In this document: positions 15,309 to 23,921 of the stretch, piece after piece
Numbering within the stretch: the first letter of the stretch is position 1
Layout: each line of letters opens with the position of its first letter
Assembly (NCBI GenBank): GCA_018694835.1
Contig: JABHOG010000073.1
Location: forward strand, 1 to 39,012
From: Planctomycetota bacterium
GTDB lineage: Bacteria; Planctomycetota; UBA8108; UBA1146
Direction of reading: 5' to 3'
DNA length: 39,012 bases
Position numbers and translations under genes: made by a program
Notes under the pieces: model-generated
The model's database searches: none
What the model was told of the DNA's origin: nothing
What the model saw: only the letters and a program-made list of their open reading frames with translations

Positions 15309-16445
15309 TCAAGTTGTTCCTGCTCGGTTCATCGGGAATCGCTCTTCACTCCAGCACAGTTCCGGCTCGAGCCCGTCGAGTCCTTCGATGATTCCCGCCG
15401 CCACCCGTCGACCCACCGCCGGTGAAGCGGTCACACCGTGCCCCCCGAGACCGACCGCCCAGTGCCAGCCTTCGATCCGTGGATCGGGACCCAGGAGGAA
15501 CTGACGGTCGCGACAGAAGTTCCGATGTCCGGCCCAGATATGACGCGGCTTCAGAGCCTCGATGGCACCGATCGAGGAGCCGACCCGTTCCTTCACCTGT
15601 TGCCAGGGATCGCCACAAACGGTCGCTCGACCCGGCTGATCTGCGATCTCTTCACAAGCGCTCCAAAGCGTATTGTCGATGCCAAACTTGAGATACCACC
15701 CTGGATCATGGGCCCAGATCCACGGCCGAAGACGTGGTGGCTGGCCGATCGGATCGGAGGGAACACAACTTCGCAGATACGGAGTCATCTCGATGGGGAC
15801 ACCCGCCGCTTTCGACCATTGACCCGCCCACGCTCCGCTGGCCACCACCAGTGCCTCTGATTCCACCTCGATGCCATCGATGTGGATCGAGCTAAATCGA
15901 CCACCCTCGATTCGTGGGTGATGTGCGTGAGACCCCATCCGCAACTCCACGCCGGCATCTCTGGCCTGTGCTGCGAAGTGACCCAGTAGCGCCGGGACTT
16001 CGAGGATCCCGTCCGCCTCGACAAATCGTGCTTCCCCTGGCGGCAGTTGCTGAAACTCGGGAAACATCGATCGAAACTGGGCTTCGTTCCAACGGCTGAA
16101 CGGAACCTGACTCCAGCATCCATCGGCGATCTCCCCCGAGGGGTCAAAGATCACCGATCCGGACCTACGAAAGGGTCGGTTATTTCGCCGTGAACTCCAC
16201 AGCGCTTCAATCTCATCGGCCCCCTCGATACAGAGCCGGGTGGTGAGGGGATTCTCCGCGACCCGTCGGATCAGACCCGAATTTCTCCCGCTGGAGTGAC
16301 TGCCGGGCCTCGATTCCTGCTCGATCAGCAAAATCGGTCCGATCCCCCTGCGGGCACAACTGGCGGCAGTGGCCAATCCCGCCAATCCGCCCCCGACAAT
16401 CACCAGTTGCCAGTTACGGCCGACTTCTCGCCCACTCGGCGCCAT
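15309..16445 (-). CDS. FAD-dependent oxidoreductase of the DAO (D-amino acid oxidase/glycine oxidase) family
   Basis: 378 residues. The dinucleotide-binding signature VIVGGGLAGLATAA is at about residues 15-28, followed by an acidic strand end LLIEQES and the flavin-contacting SSGRNSG loop. The C-terminal FAD motif GLGGHGVTASPAVGRRVA is at about residues 330-350. The layout fits the DAO superfamily, which oxidises C-N or C-O bonds of small acids such as amino acids or 2-hydroxyacids (for example LhgO). The HSSGRNSG stretch is reminiscent of L-2-hydroxyglutarate oxidases, but the substrate is uncertain. GGAG lies just upstream of the ATG. It is divergent from the SLC13 transporter gene with 145 bases between, so a shared regulatory region is possible. 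Confidence 0.85.
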   Translation of the reverse strand: MAPSGREVGRNWQLVIVGGGLAGLATAASCARRGIGPILLIEQESRPGSHSSGRNSGLIRRVAENPLTTRLCIEGADEIEALWSSRRNNRPFRRSGSVIFDPSGEIADGCWSQVPFSRWNEAQFRSMFPEFQQLPPGEARFVEADGILEVPALLGHFAAQARDAGVELRMGSHAHHPRIEGGRFSSIHIDGIEVESEALVVASGAWAGQWSKAAGVPIEMTPYLRSCVPSDPIGQPPRLRPWIWAHDPGWYLKFGIDNTLWSACEEIADQPGRATVCGDPWQQVKERVGSSIGAIEALKPRHIWAGHRNFCRDRQFLLGPDPRIEGWHWAVGLGGHGVTASPAVGRRVAAGIIEGLDGLEPELCWSEERFPMNRAGTT

Positions 16446-16590
16446 CGGGCTCCATTCGTGCAGGGTACCAACTGGGAGCCTTCGAGGCCCGCTTCCAGAA
16501 ATCGACTGGAGAGATCGACACTCCCCCCGGTATCCTCTCAGCCTACATCAGAGATGCGGGCTCGCAACGATCCCTGGAAGGGAACAACGA

Positions 16591-18420
16591 TTGGCGACTG
16601 AAGTGCTGCTGAATCCTCAGATCATCGAGGTGTTGATCCTGCTCGCTGTCGCGTTGTTGCTCTTCGCCAGTGAGATTCTCTCGGTCGATGTCATTGCGAT
16701 CTCGCTGCTGCTCTACCTCACCACTCGGGGCATCCTTCCCATCGAGGACGCGCTGGAGGGCTTTGGCCATCCGGCGGTGATCGGAGTGGGCGCCCTGTTC
16801 ATCGTCAGTGAGGGGCTGCTCCGCACCGGGGCTCTCGGTTTCCTGTCCAATCACTTGCAAGAGTGGAGTCGCGGATGCCATCGAATCATGACTGCGTTGA
16901 TCCTGATCATCGTGCTGATCGCCAGCGCATTCCTCAATAACACCCCGGTCGTGGCGATGTTCATCCCGGTGGTTCTGGGAGTTTGCCTGCGCAGCGGCAT
17001 GAACCCATCGGCGGTACTGATTCCTCTCTCCTACGCAGCGATCCTCGGCGGCACCTGTACCCTGATCGGAACCTCGACCAACATCCTGGTGGCATCCATC
17101 GCAAGGGAGAGTGCCGGCATCGAGCTCGGCATGTTCGAGTTCACCAAGATGGGTGCGATTCTCGCCGCAGTGGGCCTGGTCTATCTGCTGACGGTCGCTC
17201 CGAAACTTCTTCCAGAGCGCCAGACGATCACCTCCCTCGCCAGCCTGGGGGGCGATCGTCGCCACCGAGAGTACATCACGGAGATCGAGATCCGCGGCGG
17301 TGATCTGATCGGAAAGCGCTTCGGCGACACCATCCTCGCCACCGCTGGCAAGGTTCGTATCCTGCAAATCATCCGCGGTGAAGAAGTCATCTGGCCACCA
17401 CTCGATGATGAGATGCTCGATCTCGGTGACGCTCTGGTGATCTCCGGCACCATCGAGGACCTGATGGAAGTTCAAGATCAAACGGGAGTGGCCAGCTTGT
17501 CGGAGATCGTTTCCGAGGCACGTGGAACCGCGACCCAGAAGGAGGCGCAACTGGCCGAGTTGCTGGTACTTCCGAGCAGTCCTTATGTTGGCCAGCTTCT
17601 CGGATCGGTGGAATTACGCCGCCGATTCGGGCTCAACGTGATCGGCTTGCAACGCCACGGCATGCACATGCGGAGCAAGATCAGCGAACACCCGCTGCGC
17701 ATCGGCGACGTCTTGCTGATCCAGGGGACTCCCGAGGGCCTCGATCGGATTCGCGGCGAGGAGGGGTTGGTCCTGATGTCCGGGGTCGACGATGTGGTCG
17801 TGCGCAAGGGCAAGGCCCCGATGGCGATCCTGATCCTCATCGCCATCATCGGATTACTCTCGACCCAGATCTGGCCGATGGCCACGGTCGCTCTGGCAGG
17901 CGCCGTGGCGATGGTGGTGACCGGCTGCATCGGCGGAACCAAGATCTACGAGGCGGTGCAGTGGAAAATCCTGGTGCTGATTGCCGGAACGCTGGCGCTA
18001 GGGAAAGCGATGGAGACGACCCAGACCGCCGGCTGGCTGGCAGATCAGGTGATTCACCTGCAACCTTATGTCGGCCCCTACGGACTGGTCGTGGTGACTC
18101 TGGTCGCCGCAGCATTGCTCACCGAGATGATTTCCAATGCAGCGGTCGCCGCAGTACTAGTTCCGGTCGCCTTGAAGATCTCCACTCAGCTGGGAGTCGC
18201 CATGGAGCGTGATGTCTCTCCGATTCCCTTTGTGATGGCGGTGGCGTTCGGCGCTTCGCTGTCATTTCTGACCCCCATCGGATACCAGACCAACACACTG
18301 GTCTACGGTGCGGGAGGCTACCGCTTCAGTGACTTTGCCAAGGTGGGCACTCCGCTGGTACTGATCATCTGGGCCATCGCAGGGACCTTGATCCCCTACT
18401 TCTGGCCGCTCTATTCCTGA
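16591..18420 (+). CDS. SLC13 family anion permease with two RCK_C (TrkA-C) domains
   Basis: 609 residues from a TTG start. Two blocks of transmembrane helices (about residues 8-205 and 410-605) flank a cytoplasmic insert with two RCK_C domains: ITEIEIRGGDLIGKRFGDTI... and LVLPSSPYVGQLLGSVELRRRFG. Hairpin/clamshell motifs of the family are visible: NNTPVVAMFIPVV and TLIGTSTNILV in the first half, SNAAVAAVLVPVA and TPIGYQTNTLVYG in the second. Members carry dicarboxylates, sulfate or related anions with Na+; the substrate here is unknown. The frame opens at 16369, but TTG 16591 has GGAAGGGAA 6-8 bases upstream and precedes the first helix; GTG 16603 is an alternative. It converges on the cytochrome gene at 18472. 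Confidence 0.9.
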   Translation: MATEVLLNPQIIEVLILLAVALLLFASEILSVDVIAISLLLYLTTRGILPIEDALEGFGHPAVIGVGALFIVSEGLLRTGALGFLSNHLQEWSRGCHRIMTALILIIVLIASAFLNNTPVVAMFIPVVLGVCLRSGMNPSAVLIPLSYAAILGGTCTLIGTSTNILVASIARESAGIELGMFEFTKMGAILAAVGLVYLLTVAPKLLPERQTITSLASLGGDRRHREYITEIEIRGGDLIGKRFGDTILATAGKVRILQIIRGEEVIWPPLDDEMLDLGDALVISGTIEDLMEVQDQTGVASLSEIVSEARGTATQKEAQLAELLVLPSSPYVGQLLGSVELRRRFGLNVIGLQRHGMHMRSKISEHPLRIGDVLLIQGTPEGLDRIRGEEGLVLMSGVDDVVVRKGKAPMAILILIAIIGLLSTQIWPMATVALAGAVAMVVTGCIGGTKIYEAVQWKILVLIAGTLALGKAMETTQTAGWLADQVIHLQPYVGPYGLVVVTLVAAALLTEMISNAAVAAVLVPVALKISTQLGVAMERDVSPIPFVMAVAFGASLSFLTPIGYQTNTLVYGAGGYRFSDFAKVGTPLVLIIWAIAGTLIPYFWPLYS

Positions 18421-18433
18421 TCGGTTCCGGTCG

Positions 18434-18478
18434 CCTCAGGGGCTCACAGTTCCTCAGGGACTGACAGTTCCTCAGGGG
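18434..18478. repeat. 18-bp tandem repeat, about 2.5 copies
   Basis: Units beginning cctcagg at 18434, 18452 and 18470 are nearly identical (gg-ctcacagtt versus ga-ctgacagtt). The third partial unit contains the stop codon of the - strand cytochrome gene. The repeat fills the gap between two convergent gene ends and forms no terminator hairpin. Confidence 0.85.
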
Positions 18479-21400
18479 CAGACGGTCTCGCTACACTGCA
18501 AGGTGTCGCCGGTCTGATCTTCGCCGCAGTTAGCACCGGGTGCCGGCAACTCCGCGGCTCCAGCAAAGAGGTACGAGAGCAGTGCGATCGGGTCTCCGAT
18601 ATCGATGCTCCCATCATCATTACTGTCGTGACCATCCTCACAAGTAGTGCTGGAACTACCACCGCTGAACAGGATCGATAGCGTTGAAATAGCGTCCGAG
18701 ATATCGAGTGCGCCGTCACCATTTCCATCGCCACGGACAAAGAGCACGCCAGAGCAGGATCCAGGTTGAGACAGCGCGTCGGTAGGATCGGAACAGGCAA
18801 GCCGTTCGTCCCCATCAAAATGACCATCAAGATCTCGGTCGATCCCCATCCTCAGCGCCGAATCGGTCGGAACCACGGTGAAGGTCACTTCCGCACCGGC
18901 CTCCGCCGAGTTGCGAAGATCAGTGAAGGTGGTGGCTTCTGCGAGGATATCGGACTGGAACACACCGCCGCCGGCACCCACCATTACCCACCCACGAAGA
19001 AAACCGCCTTGCCACGCCTTGGCGATCACACCGATCCTGCCCAGACTTGCCTCATCGAGGATGACTTGCGCATCTGCGATGACTTGAGGGTTATCCCTAT
19101 TGGTTTCGTTCAAGGTGATCTGCATCCCCACTGCAGCGTGCGAATCCTGGCTCGGCGACCCGAGTGGCTCGAAGGGAGTCAGGTCACTTCCCTGGGGTAG
19201 GTCGGACCCAGAGAACGCCAGCATGAATGCGGTCAGATCTGCCAGCTGTTGATCACTGGTGATGGAGAAGGCCGGCTCACTGATGAATCGTTCGACAGAA
19301 TCCACCGACCCGTCGTGCAGATATCCAAATCCGGAGGTGTTGAGCAGTTGAGTGGTGTTGAAACCGGTGCGCTTGTAGACGTTTCTCAACTGAGGGATTT
19401 TGATGTTCCGCTGGACGGATCCGTCGACACTGACCATACCGTGGTGCTTTTCCCCCATCGGACCGTCGGGAATCGTCGCCATGACAAAGCCAGCGCTGAA
19501 TTCAGAGTTGGGTCCGATTCCGATGGGAAGCGCGTGACAGGTCACGCACTGCAAACCTCCATCGAGGCCAGCATTGCGATAGAGATCCAGCCCCGTCTCT
19601 GCGTTACCCGTGCCCAGTATTTCACCTTCAGAGCCGAAACGCCCGGTCGTGTAATGCCCTTCGAGTGGCAGTGCAGTGGGCAGTTCATTCCGAATGCCGC
19701 GGAATGGATTGGGCGGAAAATAGATGCTGGCGAGGAATGCCTCGAACTCCTGCATCGCAGCGCCTCCGACCGGGAGATCATCTCCATTGATCGACATGAA
19801 TGCGCCACCAAAGGCCTCGAGACCAAATTTATCTCCACGCCAGTGATGAGGTTCCTTACCGATGATGTCCTGCAATGTCTGGGTCAACATCGGCCCCTTC
19901 ATCGGATGGAAATCATCACACGGAGGAACACCCGGAAGTGGCAAGCCCATGTTGCAGACATCGACAAATGGAGTCTCTTCTCCCGCAGGATCTCCCAGAT
20001 CCCACGCCAGGCGGTCAGTCCGCGCATCGACATGGCAAGAAGCACAGGAGACATGGCCCATTCCTGAGGTGAGGTGCGTGTCGTAGAGGAACTTTCGACC
20101 CGCGCGCACCACTTCACCGGTGGGATCGTGAAAGGTCTCTCGACCACTGACTGTGCCGGTCTGTATATCGATGGAAGCCACCGATGCATCAAAGTGCTCC
20201 AGCACATAGAGTTTCCCCCTCGATTCATCGAGGGCAAGTCCGGTCGCACCCGCACCCACGTCGATGGGATCCGCCACCAGATCCCGGGTTCCGTCTGACT
20301 GAAGTCGAACCACATTTCCGGATCCTTTACCGGCGACAAAAGCCTCGGTACCGGCGGCATTCCAGACGATGGCACGCGGATCTCCGATGCTCAGCAACTG
20401 CTGATCGGGGGGGACACTGACGCCACCGGCGGGGAGATGAGGATTGAGATCCTCGATCTGCGCACTGACCGCCCCGCCTGGGGCGATCATCGCATGCAGC
20501 ACATCGATGAAGTGCCCGTTGAGATTGGGTTCGTAGCGGATGTGATTGTGTGCCTCTGTCCCGACCACCGAGATGGCTCCATCGGTAGGACGAACACCGA
20601 TCGCCATGCAGATGTTCATCAGCGATTGGATGTAAGTGACCGAGTTGTCGGTGGTATCGATGACTGCGACATCATGATCCGCCAGATCCCAGCCAACCTG
20701 GCGACCAGAAAGGTCTGCCTGTGGCCCGCTGACCAGGTCGCCCCAGTCACTTCCGTTATCATCGACCCACACATCCTGGTCGATCTTTTTCACGATCAGT
20801 GCCACGGGAGGAGGTGTACCTGTGCCGGGGTTCAGCGGTGGCTCAAAATCGCCATTGGCATTGGGCGGAGGATTGATTCCACCATATGGCCCTGCTGGAT
20901 CACTGACGACGTTGGGCGGAAAAGCGATGACATTGACTCCGCCATCGAATCCCCCCCCGAGTACGGTGGTTCCATTGCCCGATTCAAAGATGGCACAGTA
21001 GACGGTCGAACCGTCAGGGCTTTTGGCAAGCGCCCGAGGCTCCTCACCGATCAAGGAAATGATCTCGGGAGAGGCTGTCACATCTGCTGGATCGAACACC
21101 ATGATCTCATCGGTCCCCGAGCAGGAAACATAAGCTCGTTCTGGCGTGCCGGCAAAGATCACATCGGCCGGTTCATCCGCTGTATCTAATGTCCAACGAA
21201 CGTAGCCATTTTGTAGATCGACGATACTGATGGTGTCTGAAATTCGATTCACTACCCACGCCTCGGTCGCATTGCGAGCCCGCACCGATACAGGATCGAT
21301 ACCTACCGGCACCGACAGAAACGGCACCGGAACACCGGAACTGATGTTGTAAATCTCCAGATGAGCATCTGCCGTGTTGGTCGCCAGTAGCAGGTCACTG

Positions 21401-21534
21401 CCCGAAACCAGTTCCAGCGGATGAACAGGTGGGCTTTCCCAGTTGACCCAGGAATCGGCGGTTACCTGTCCCGATAGGCCAGAGCAGAGGGACAGTGCAA
21501 GCAGCAGGAACACGCTTTTGGTCGTCAGAGTCAT
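18472..21534 (-). CDS. Exported YVTN beta-propeller/di-heme cytochrome c protein with C-terminal dockerin-like module
   Basis: 1020 residues. Residues 1-26 are a signal peptide (SVFLLLALSLCSGLSGQVTA). Residues ~30-470 are a YVTN-type beta-propeller (VNRISDTISIVDLQNG, FVAGKGSGNVVRLQSDG). Two CxxCH haem sites follow: CASCH near 497-501 and CVTCH near 663-667, an arrangement like MauG/cytochrome c peroxidase relatives. The last ~90 residues hold two Ca-binding loops, DGNGDGALDISD and DSNDDGSIDIGD, with flanking cysteines, as in dockerins. This predicts a redox protein outside the cytoplasm whose tail may attach it to a surface or partner. The same tail occurs in the protein at 31567. Whether it has peroxidase activity is unknown. 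GAGAGG precedes the ATG. Confidence 0.88.
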   Translation of the reverse strand: MTLTTKSVFLLLALSLCSGLSGQVTADSWVNWESPPVHPLELVSGSDLLLATNTADAHLEIYNISSGVPVPFLSVPVGIDPVSVRARNATEAWVVNRISDTISIVDLQNGYVRWTLDTADEPADVIFAGTPERAYVSCSGTDEIMVFDPADVTASPEIISLIGEEPRALAKSPDGSTVYCAIFESGNGTTVLGGGFDGGVNVIAFPPNVVSDPAGPYGGINPPPNANGDFEPPLNPGTGTPPPVALIVKKIDQDVWVDDNGSDWGDLVSGPQADLSGRQVGWDLADHDVAVIDTTDNSVTYIQSLMNICMAIGVRPTDGAISVVGTEAHNHIRYEPNLNGHFIDVLHAMIAPGGAVSAQIEDLNPHLPAGGVSVPPDQQLLSIGDPRAIVWNAAGTEAFVAGKGSGNVVRLQSDGTRDLVADPIDVGAGATGLALDESRGKLYVLEHFDASVASIDIQTGTVSGRETFHDPTGEVVRAGRKFLYDTHLTSGMGHVSCASCHVDARTDRLAWDLGDPAGEETPFVDVCNMGLPLPGVPPCDDFHPMKGPMLTQTLQDIIGKEPHHWRGDKFGLEAFGGAFMSINGDDLPVGGAAMQEFEAFLASIYFPPNPFRGIRNELPTALPLEGHYTTGRFGSEGEILGTGNAETGLDLYRNAGLDGGLQCVTCHALPIGIGPNSEFSAGFVMATIPDGPMGEKHHGMVSVDGSVQRNIKIPQLRNVYKRTGFNTTQLLNTSGFGYLHDGSVDSVERFISEPAFSITSDQQLADLTAFMLAFSGSDLPQGSDLTPFEPLGSPSQDSHAAVGMQITLNETNRDNPQVIADAQVILDEASLGRIGVIAKAWQGGFLRGWVMVGAGGGVFQSDILAEATTFTDLRNSAEAGAEVTFTVVPTDSALRMGIDRDLDGHFDGDERLACSDPTDALSQPGSCSGVLFVRGDGNGDGALDISDAISTLSILFSGGSSSTTCEDGHDSNDDGSIDIGDPIALLSYLFAGAAELPAPGANCGEDQTGDTLQCSETVCP

Positions 21535-21634
21535 GGAGATGACCTCTCATGGGGATCAATACTGGTGTCAGGTTCAATCGCCCCGATACGAGTCGGGGGT
21601 ACTCTTCGATGATAGAGGCATTCACGGGAAACCA

Positions 21635-22555
21635 CTACCTGGAATACACGTCATCCATACGCTGGGAAATATCGGCCAGGCGCTCCTGGTCACCGCCGCT
21701 CACCTCGGCAGACCCCCAACCTCGGTAGCCTACCTCCTCGAGCGCCTTCATCGTTTCAGACCACTGAACCGATGAGTCCGGATCTCCGATCTTGCAGGCG
21801 AATCCGGCCCACACTCCATCCTTCTCCTTGCGGGAGAGGGAATAATCCTTGATATCGACCTTGATGGTGCGCGCACCCAGTTTTCTCACCCACTCGGGCG
21901 GGCTGCCATAACGAACGATGTTACCGGTATCGAAGTACCAGCCGACCCATGGACTGTTGAACTGATCGACATACTTCACGGCTTCATCGGCATCGGTGAT
22001 GAAATCATTCCAGACATTCTCGAAGGCGATTCGAACGCGCAACTCTGCCGCCAGTGGAATCAACTGGTGAATCGCCTCGGTCGATCGTTTCCACGCCTGA
22101 TCGTAGGTAACTCCATCTCGGCAAACTCCCGGCACTACCAGCACCGTGGTGCCACCGAAGAGTCGGCAATCTCTCAGCGCGGTTTCGACTCCTTCGATCC
22201 CCTCTTGACGAACCTTATCGTCCGCCGCAGAAAGTGGCTTCCCCCAGTGTGAGGAACACACCACTCCGGGAATCTCGAGACCGGTCGCCGCTTTCGCGCG
22301 CAACACTTCTCGCCAGTCGAGAGATGAAGGCGAATCGAGTTCGATTCCGTCAAATCCAACTTTCTTGAGAATCTCGAACTTCTCCTCCAGTGTCTTTCCG
22401 ACATTCGCCATGCCGATCTTGAGAGACTTCTTGAGACGAGGCTGAGGCGAAGCGTCCGCTGGGGTCGACATTTCTGCCCCCGGTTTCATGGCACCCACCA
22501 AAGTACTACCGACCACTCCCAAAGCTGCTGCGGAGATGAAATTTCTACGATCCAA
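21635..22555 (-). CDS. Tat-exported sugar phosphate isomerase/epimerase-like TIM barrel
   Basis: 306 residues of the xylose-isomerase-like/AP endonuclease 2 superfamily. The twin-arginine signal MDRRNFISAAALGVVGSTLVG is at the N-terminus, so the enzyme should be exported folded. Barrel landmarks are present: KVGFDGIELDSPS, the metal-ligand-type glutamate in VRIAFENVWNDF, WYFDTGN, and AEVSGG at the end. Where relatives usually have HxKD the sequence reads VDIKDY. Members isomerise, epimerise or dehydrate/hydrate keto sugars. It is the last gene of the 30567-21635 operon, 9 bases after the Gfo/Idh/MocA stop. AGGGGG precedes the start. Confidence 0.85.
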   Translation of the reverse strand: MDRRNFISAAALGVVGSTLVGAMKPGAEMSTPADASPQPRLKKSLKIGMANVGKTLEEKFEILKKVGFDGIELDSPSSLDWREVLRAKAATGLEIPGVVCSSHWGKPLSAADDKVRQEGIEGVETALRDCRLFGGTTVLVVPGVCRDGVTYDQAWKRSTEAIHQLIPLAAELRVRIAFENVWNDFITDADEAVKYVDQFNSPWVGWYFDTGNIVRYGSPPEWVRKLGARTIKVDIKDYSLSRKEKDGVWAGFACKIGDPDSSVQWSETMKALEEVGYRGWGSAEVSGGDQERLADISQRMDDVYSR

Positions 22556-22564
22556 CGATGCCCC

Positions 22565-23836
22565 CTAGACCAGAGCCGTGCGACCGGGGATCGCAACTGC
22601 AGGCATCGCCAGATCACCGAATTCCCACTTCTCGGGGTGCAGGCTGTTCTGCGAGTTGAGTGCGAACTCGAGGGTGACTTCCTTGCCGGTGTAGGCACTC
22701 ATCCGACCCATGATGGCGGTCAGGGTACTCATCGCGACCCGCTCCCCCTCGTTCAGCGGTTCATTGGCCCGGATGCTGGCGATCAGATCGGCATGTTCCT
22801 GAACATAGGCGTTTCTTCCGCCGCCAGGGGCACTCCAGTTCTTTTCGCCGGTGATGCGTCCAGAGGGATTGGCGACCCCCTTGGTGCCGATGATCTTCTC
22901 CGAGACCCGGTTCCAGCAGCCGTCGATCTGACGGCATTCACTGAGGGTTCTCACTCCACCCGGGTACACGTACTCGACTGCGAAATGGTCGAAGATATGG
23001 CCGTACTCCGGACCGGTTCGCACCTGGCGTCCACCCATCGCATTGGCCTTCTCGGGAGGTCCACCGAAGGCCCAGTTCATCACATCGATGTTGTGGATAT
23101 GCTGCTCGACGATGTGATCACCGCTGGCCCAGGCAAAGTAGAGCCAGTTCCTCACCTGCCACTCCATGTCGGACATCTGCGGGGTTTGACGCGTCACCCA
23201 CAGTCCCCCCTGATTCCAGTAGACCTGGGCACCGACCAGTTCTCCGATGGCACCGTCGTGAATCTGCTGCATCGTTTCGATGTAGCCCTTCTGATGACGA
23301 CGCTGTGTTCCAGCGACCACCGCCAGCCCCTTGCGCTTGGCGACCTTGGCGGCGGCCAGCACCTTGCGAATTCCCGGCCCATCGGTGGCGACCGGCTTCT
23401 CCATGAAGACATGCTTGCCCGCAGCCACAGCCGCCTCGAAGTGGATCGGTCTGAATCCGGGAGGTGTCGCCAGGATCACCATGTCGACATCCGATTCGAG
23501 CAGTTGCTGGTAGGCATCGAAGCCGACGAAGCAGCGCTCCTCGGGAACATCGAATCGATCGCCCAGCCCCTTGAGGTTGTTTCGACTCGAGTCGAGACGG
23601 TCGCGGAACAGATCCGCCATCGCGGTGATCTTGACTCCTTCGGAGGAGCTCACGCAGTTGTTGGCAGCACCGGATCCTCGGCCTCCACAGCCGATCAATC
23701 CAACCCGGATCACATCCGAGCCATCGGCATAAGCCTTGCCCTGTAACAGGGAAGGGGTCAACAAGGTCGCCGCAGAAGCGGCAGCAGCCCCCTTCAAAAA
23801 CTCTCGACGACTCGCACCTGAATTCTGCTGGCTCAT
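22565..23836 (-). CDS. Tat-exported Gfo/Idh/MocA family oxidoreductase (copy 1)
   Basis: 423 residues. The Tat signal is ASRREFLKGAAAASAATLL (residues 8-26). The NAD(P)-binding Rossmann motif VGLIGCGGRGSG follows near residue 44, and the family motif EKP (VFMEKPVATDG) carries the expected catalytic lysine. The C-terminal beta-sheet domain with RTGPEYGHIFDHFAVEYVYPGG binds the sugar. Exported members oxidise or reduce sugar hydroxyls, often using tightly bound nicotinamide. Open frame extends to 23998, but the ATG at 23836 has AGGAGG 5 bases upstream and starts the Tat signal. The gap of 85 bases to the upstream gene contains a 15-bp tandem repeat. Confidence 0.9.
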   Translation of the reverse strand: MSQQNSGASRREFLKGAAAASAATLLTPSLLQGKAYADGSDVIRVGLIGCGGRGSGAANNCVSSSEGVKITAMADLFRDRLDSSRNNLKGLGDRFDVPEERCFVGFDAYQQLLESDVDMVILATPPGFRPIHFEAAVAAGKHVFMEKPVATDGPGIRKVLAAAKVAKRKGLAVVAGTQRRHQKGYIETMQQIHDGAIGELVGAQVYWNQGGLWVTRQTPQMSDMEWQVRNWLYFAWASGDHIVEQHIHNIDVMNWAFGGPPEKANAMGGRQVRTGPEYGHIFDHFAVEYVYPGGVRTLSECRQIDGCWNRVSEKIIGTKGVANPSGRITGEKNWSAPGGGRNAYVQEHADLIASIRANEPLNEGERVAMSTLTAIMGRMSAYTGKEVTLEFALNSQNSLHPEKWEFGDLAMPAVAIPGRTALV

Positions 23837-23883
23837 GCTGCCTCCTACTTCCATGTCATCCATATCTTCCATACTCTTCCATG

Positions 23884-23920
23884 TCTGATTATCACATGCC
23901 TGATTATCACATGCCTGATG
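23884..23920. repeat. 15-bp tandem repeat, about 2.5 copies
   Basis: Two copies of (t/c)ctgattatcacatg at 23884-23898 and 23899-23913 are followed by a partial cctgatg. They lie just after the stop codon of the membrane cytochrome gene and before the ribosome site of the next gene. Downstream on the - strand a looser ATGGAAGA repeat continues to the ribosome site. No hairpin is evident. Confidence 0.85.
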
Positions 23921-23921
23921 T

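Noticed and set aside
23884-23920. Short repeats as a possible CRISPR array
   Set aside because: Units are 15 bp, directly adjacent, without spacers, and no cas gene is present.
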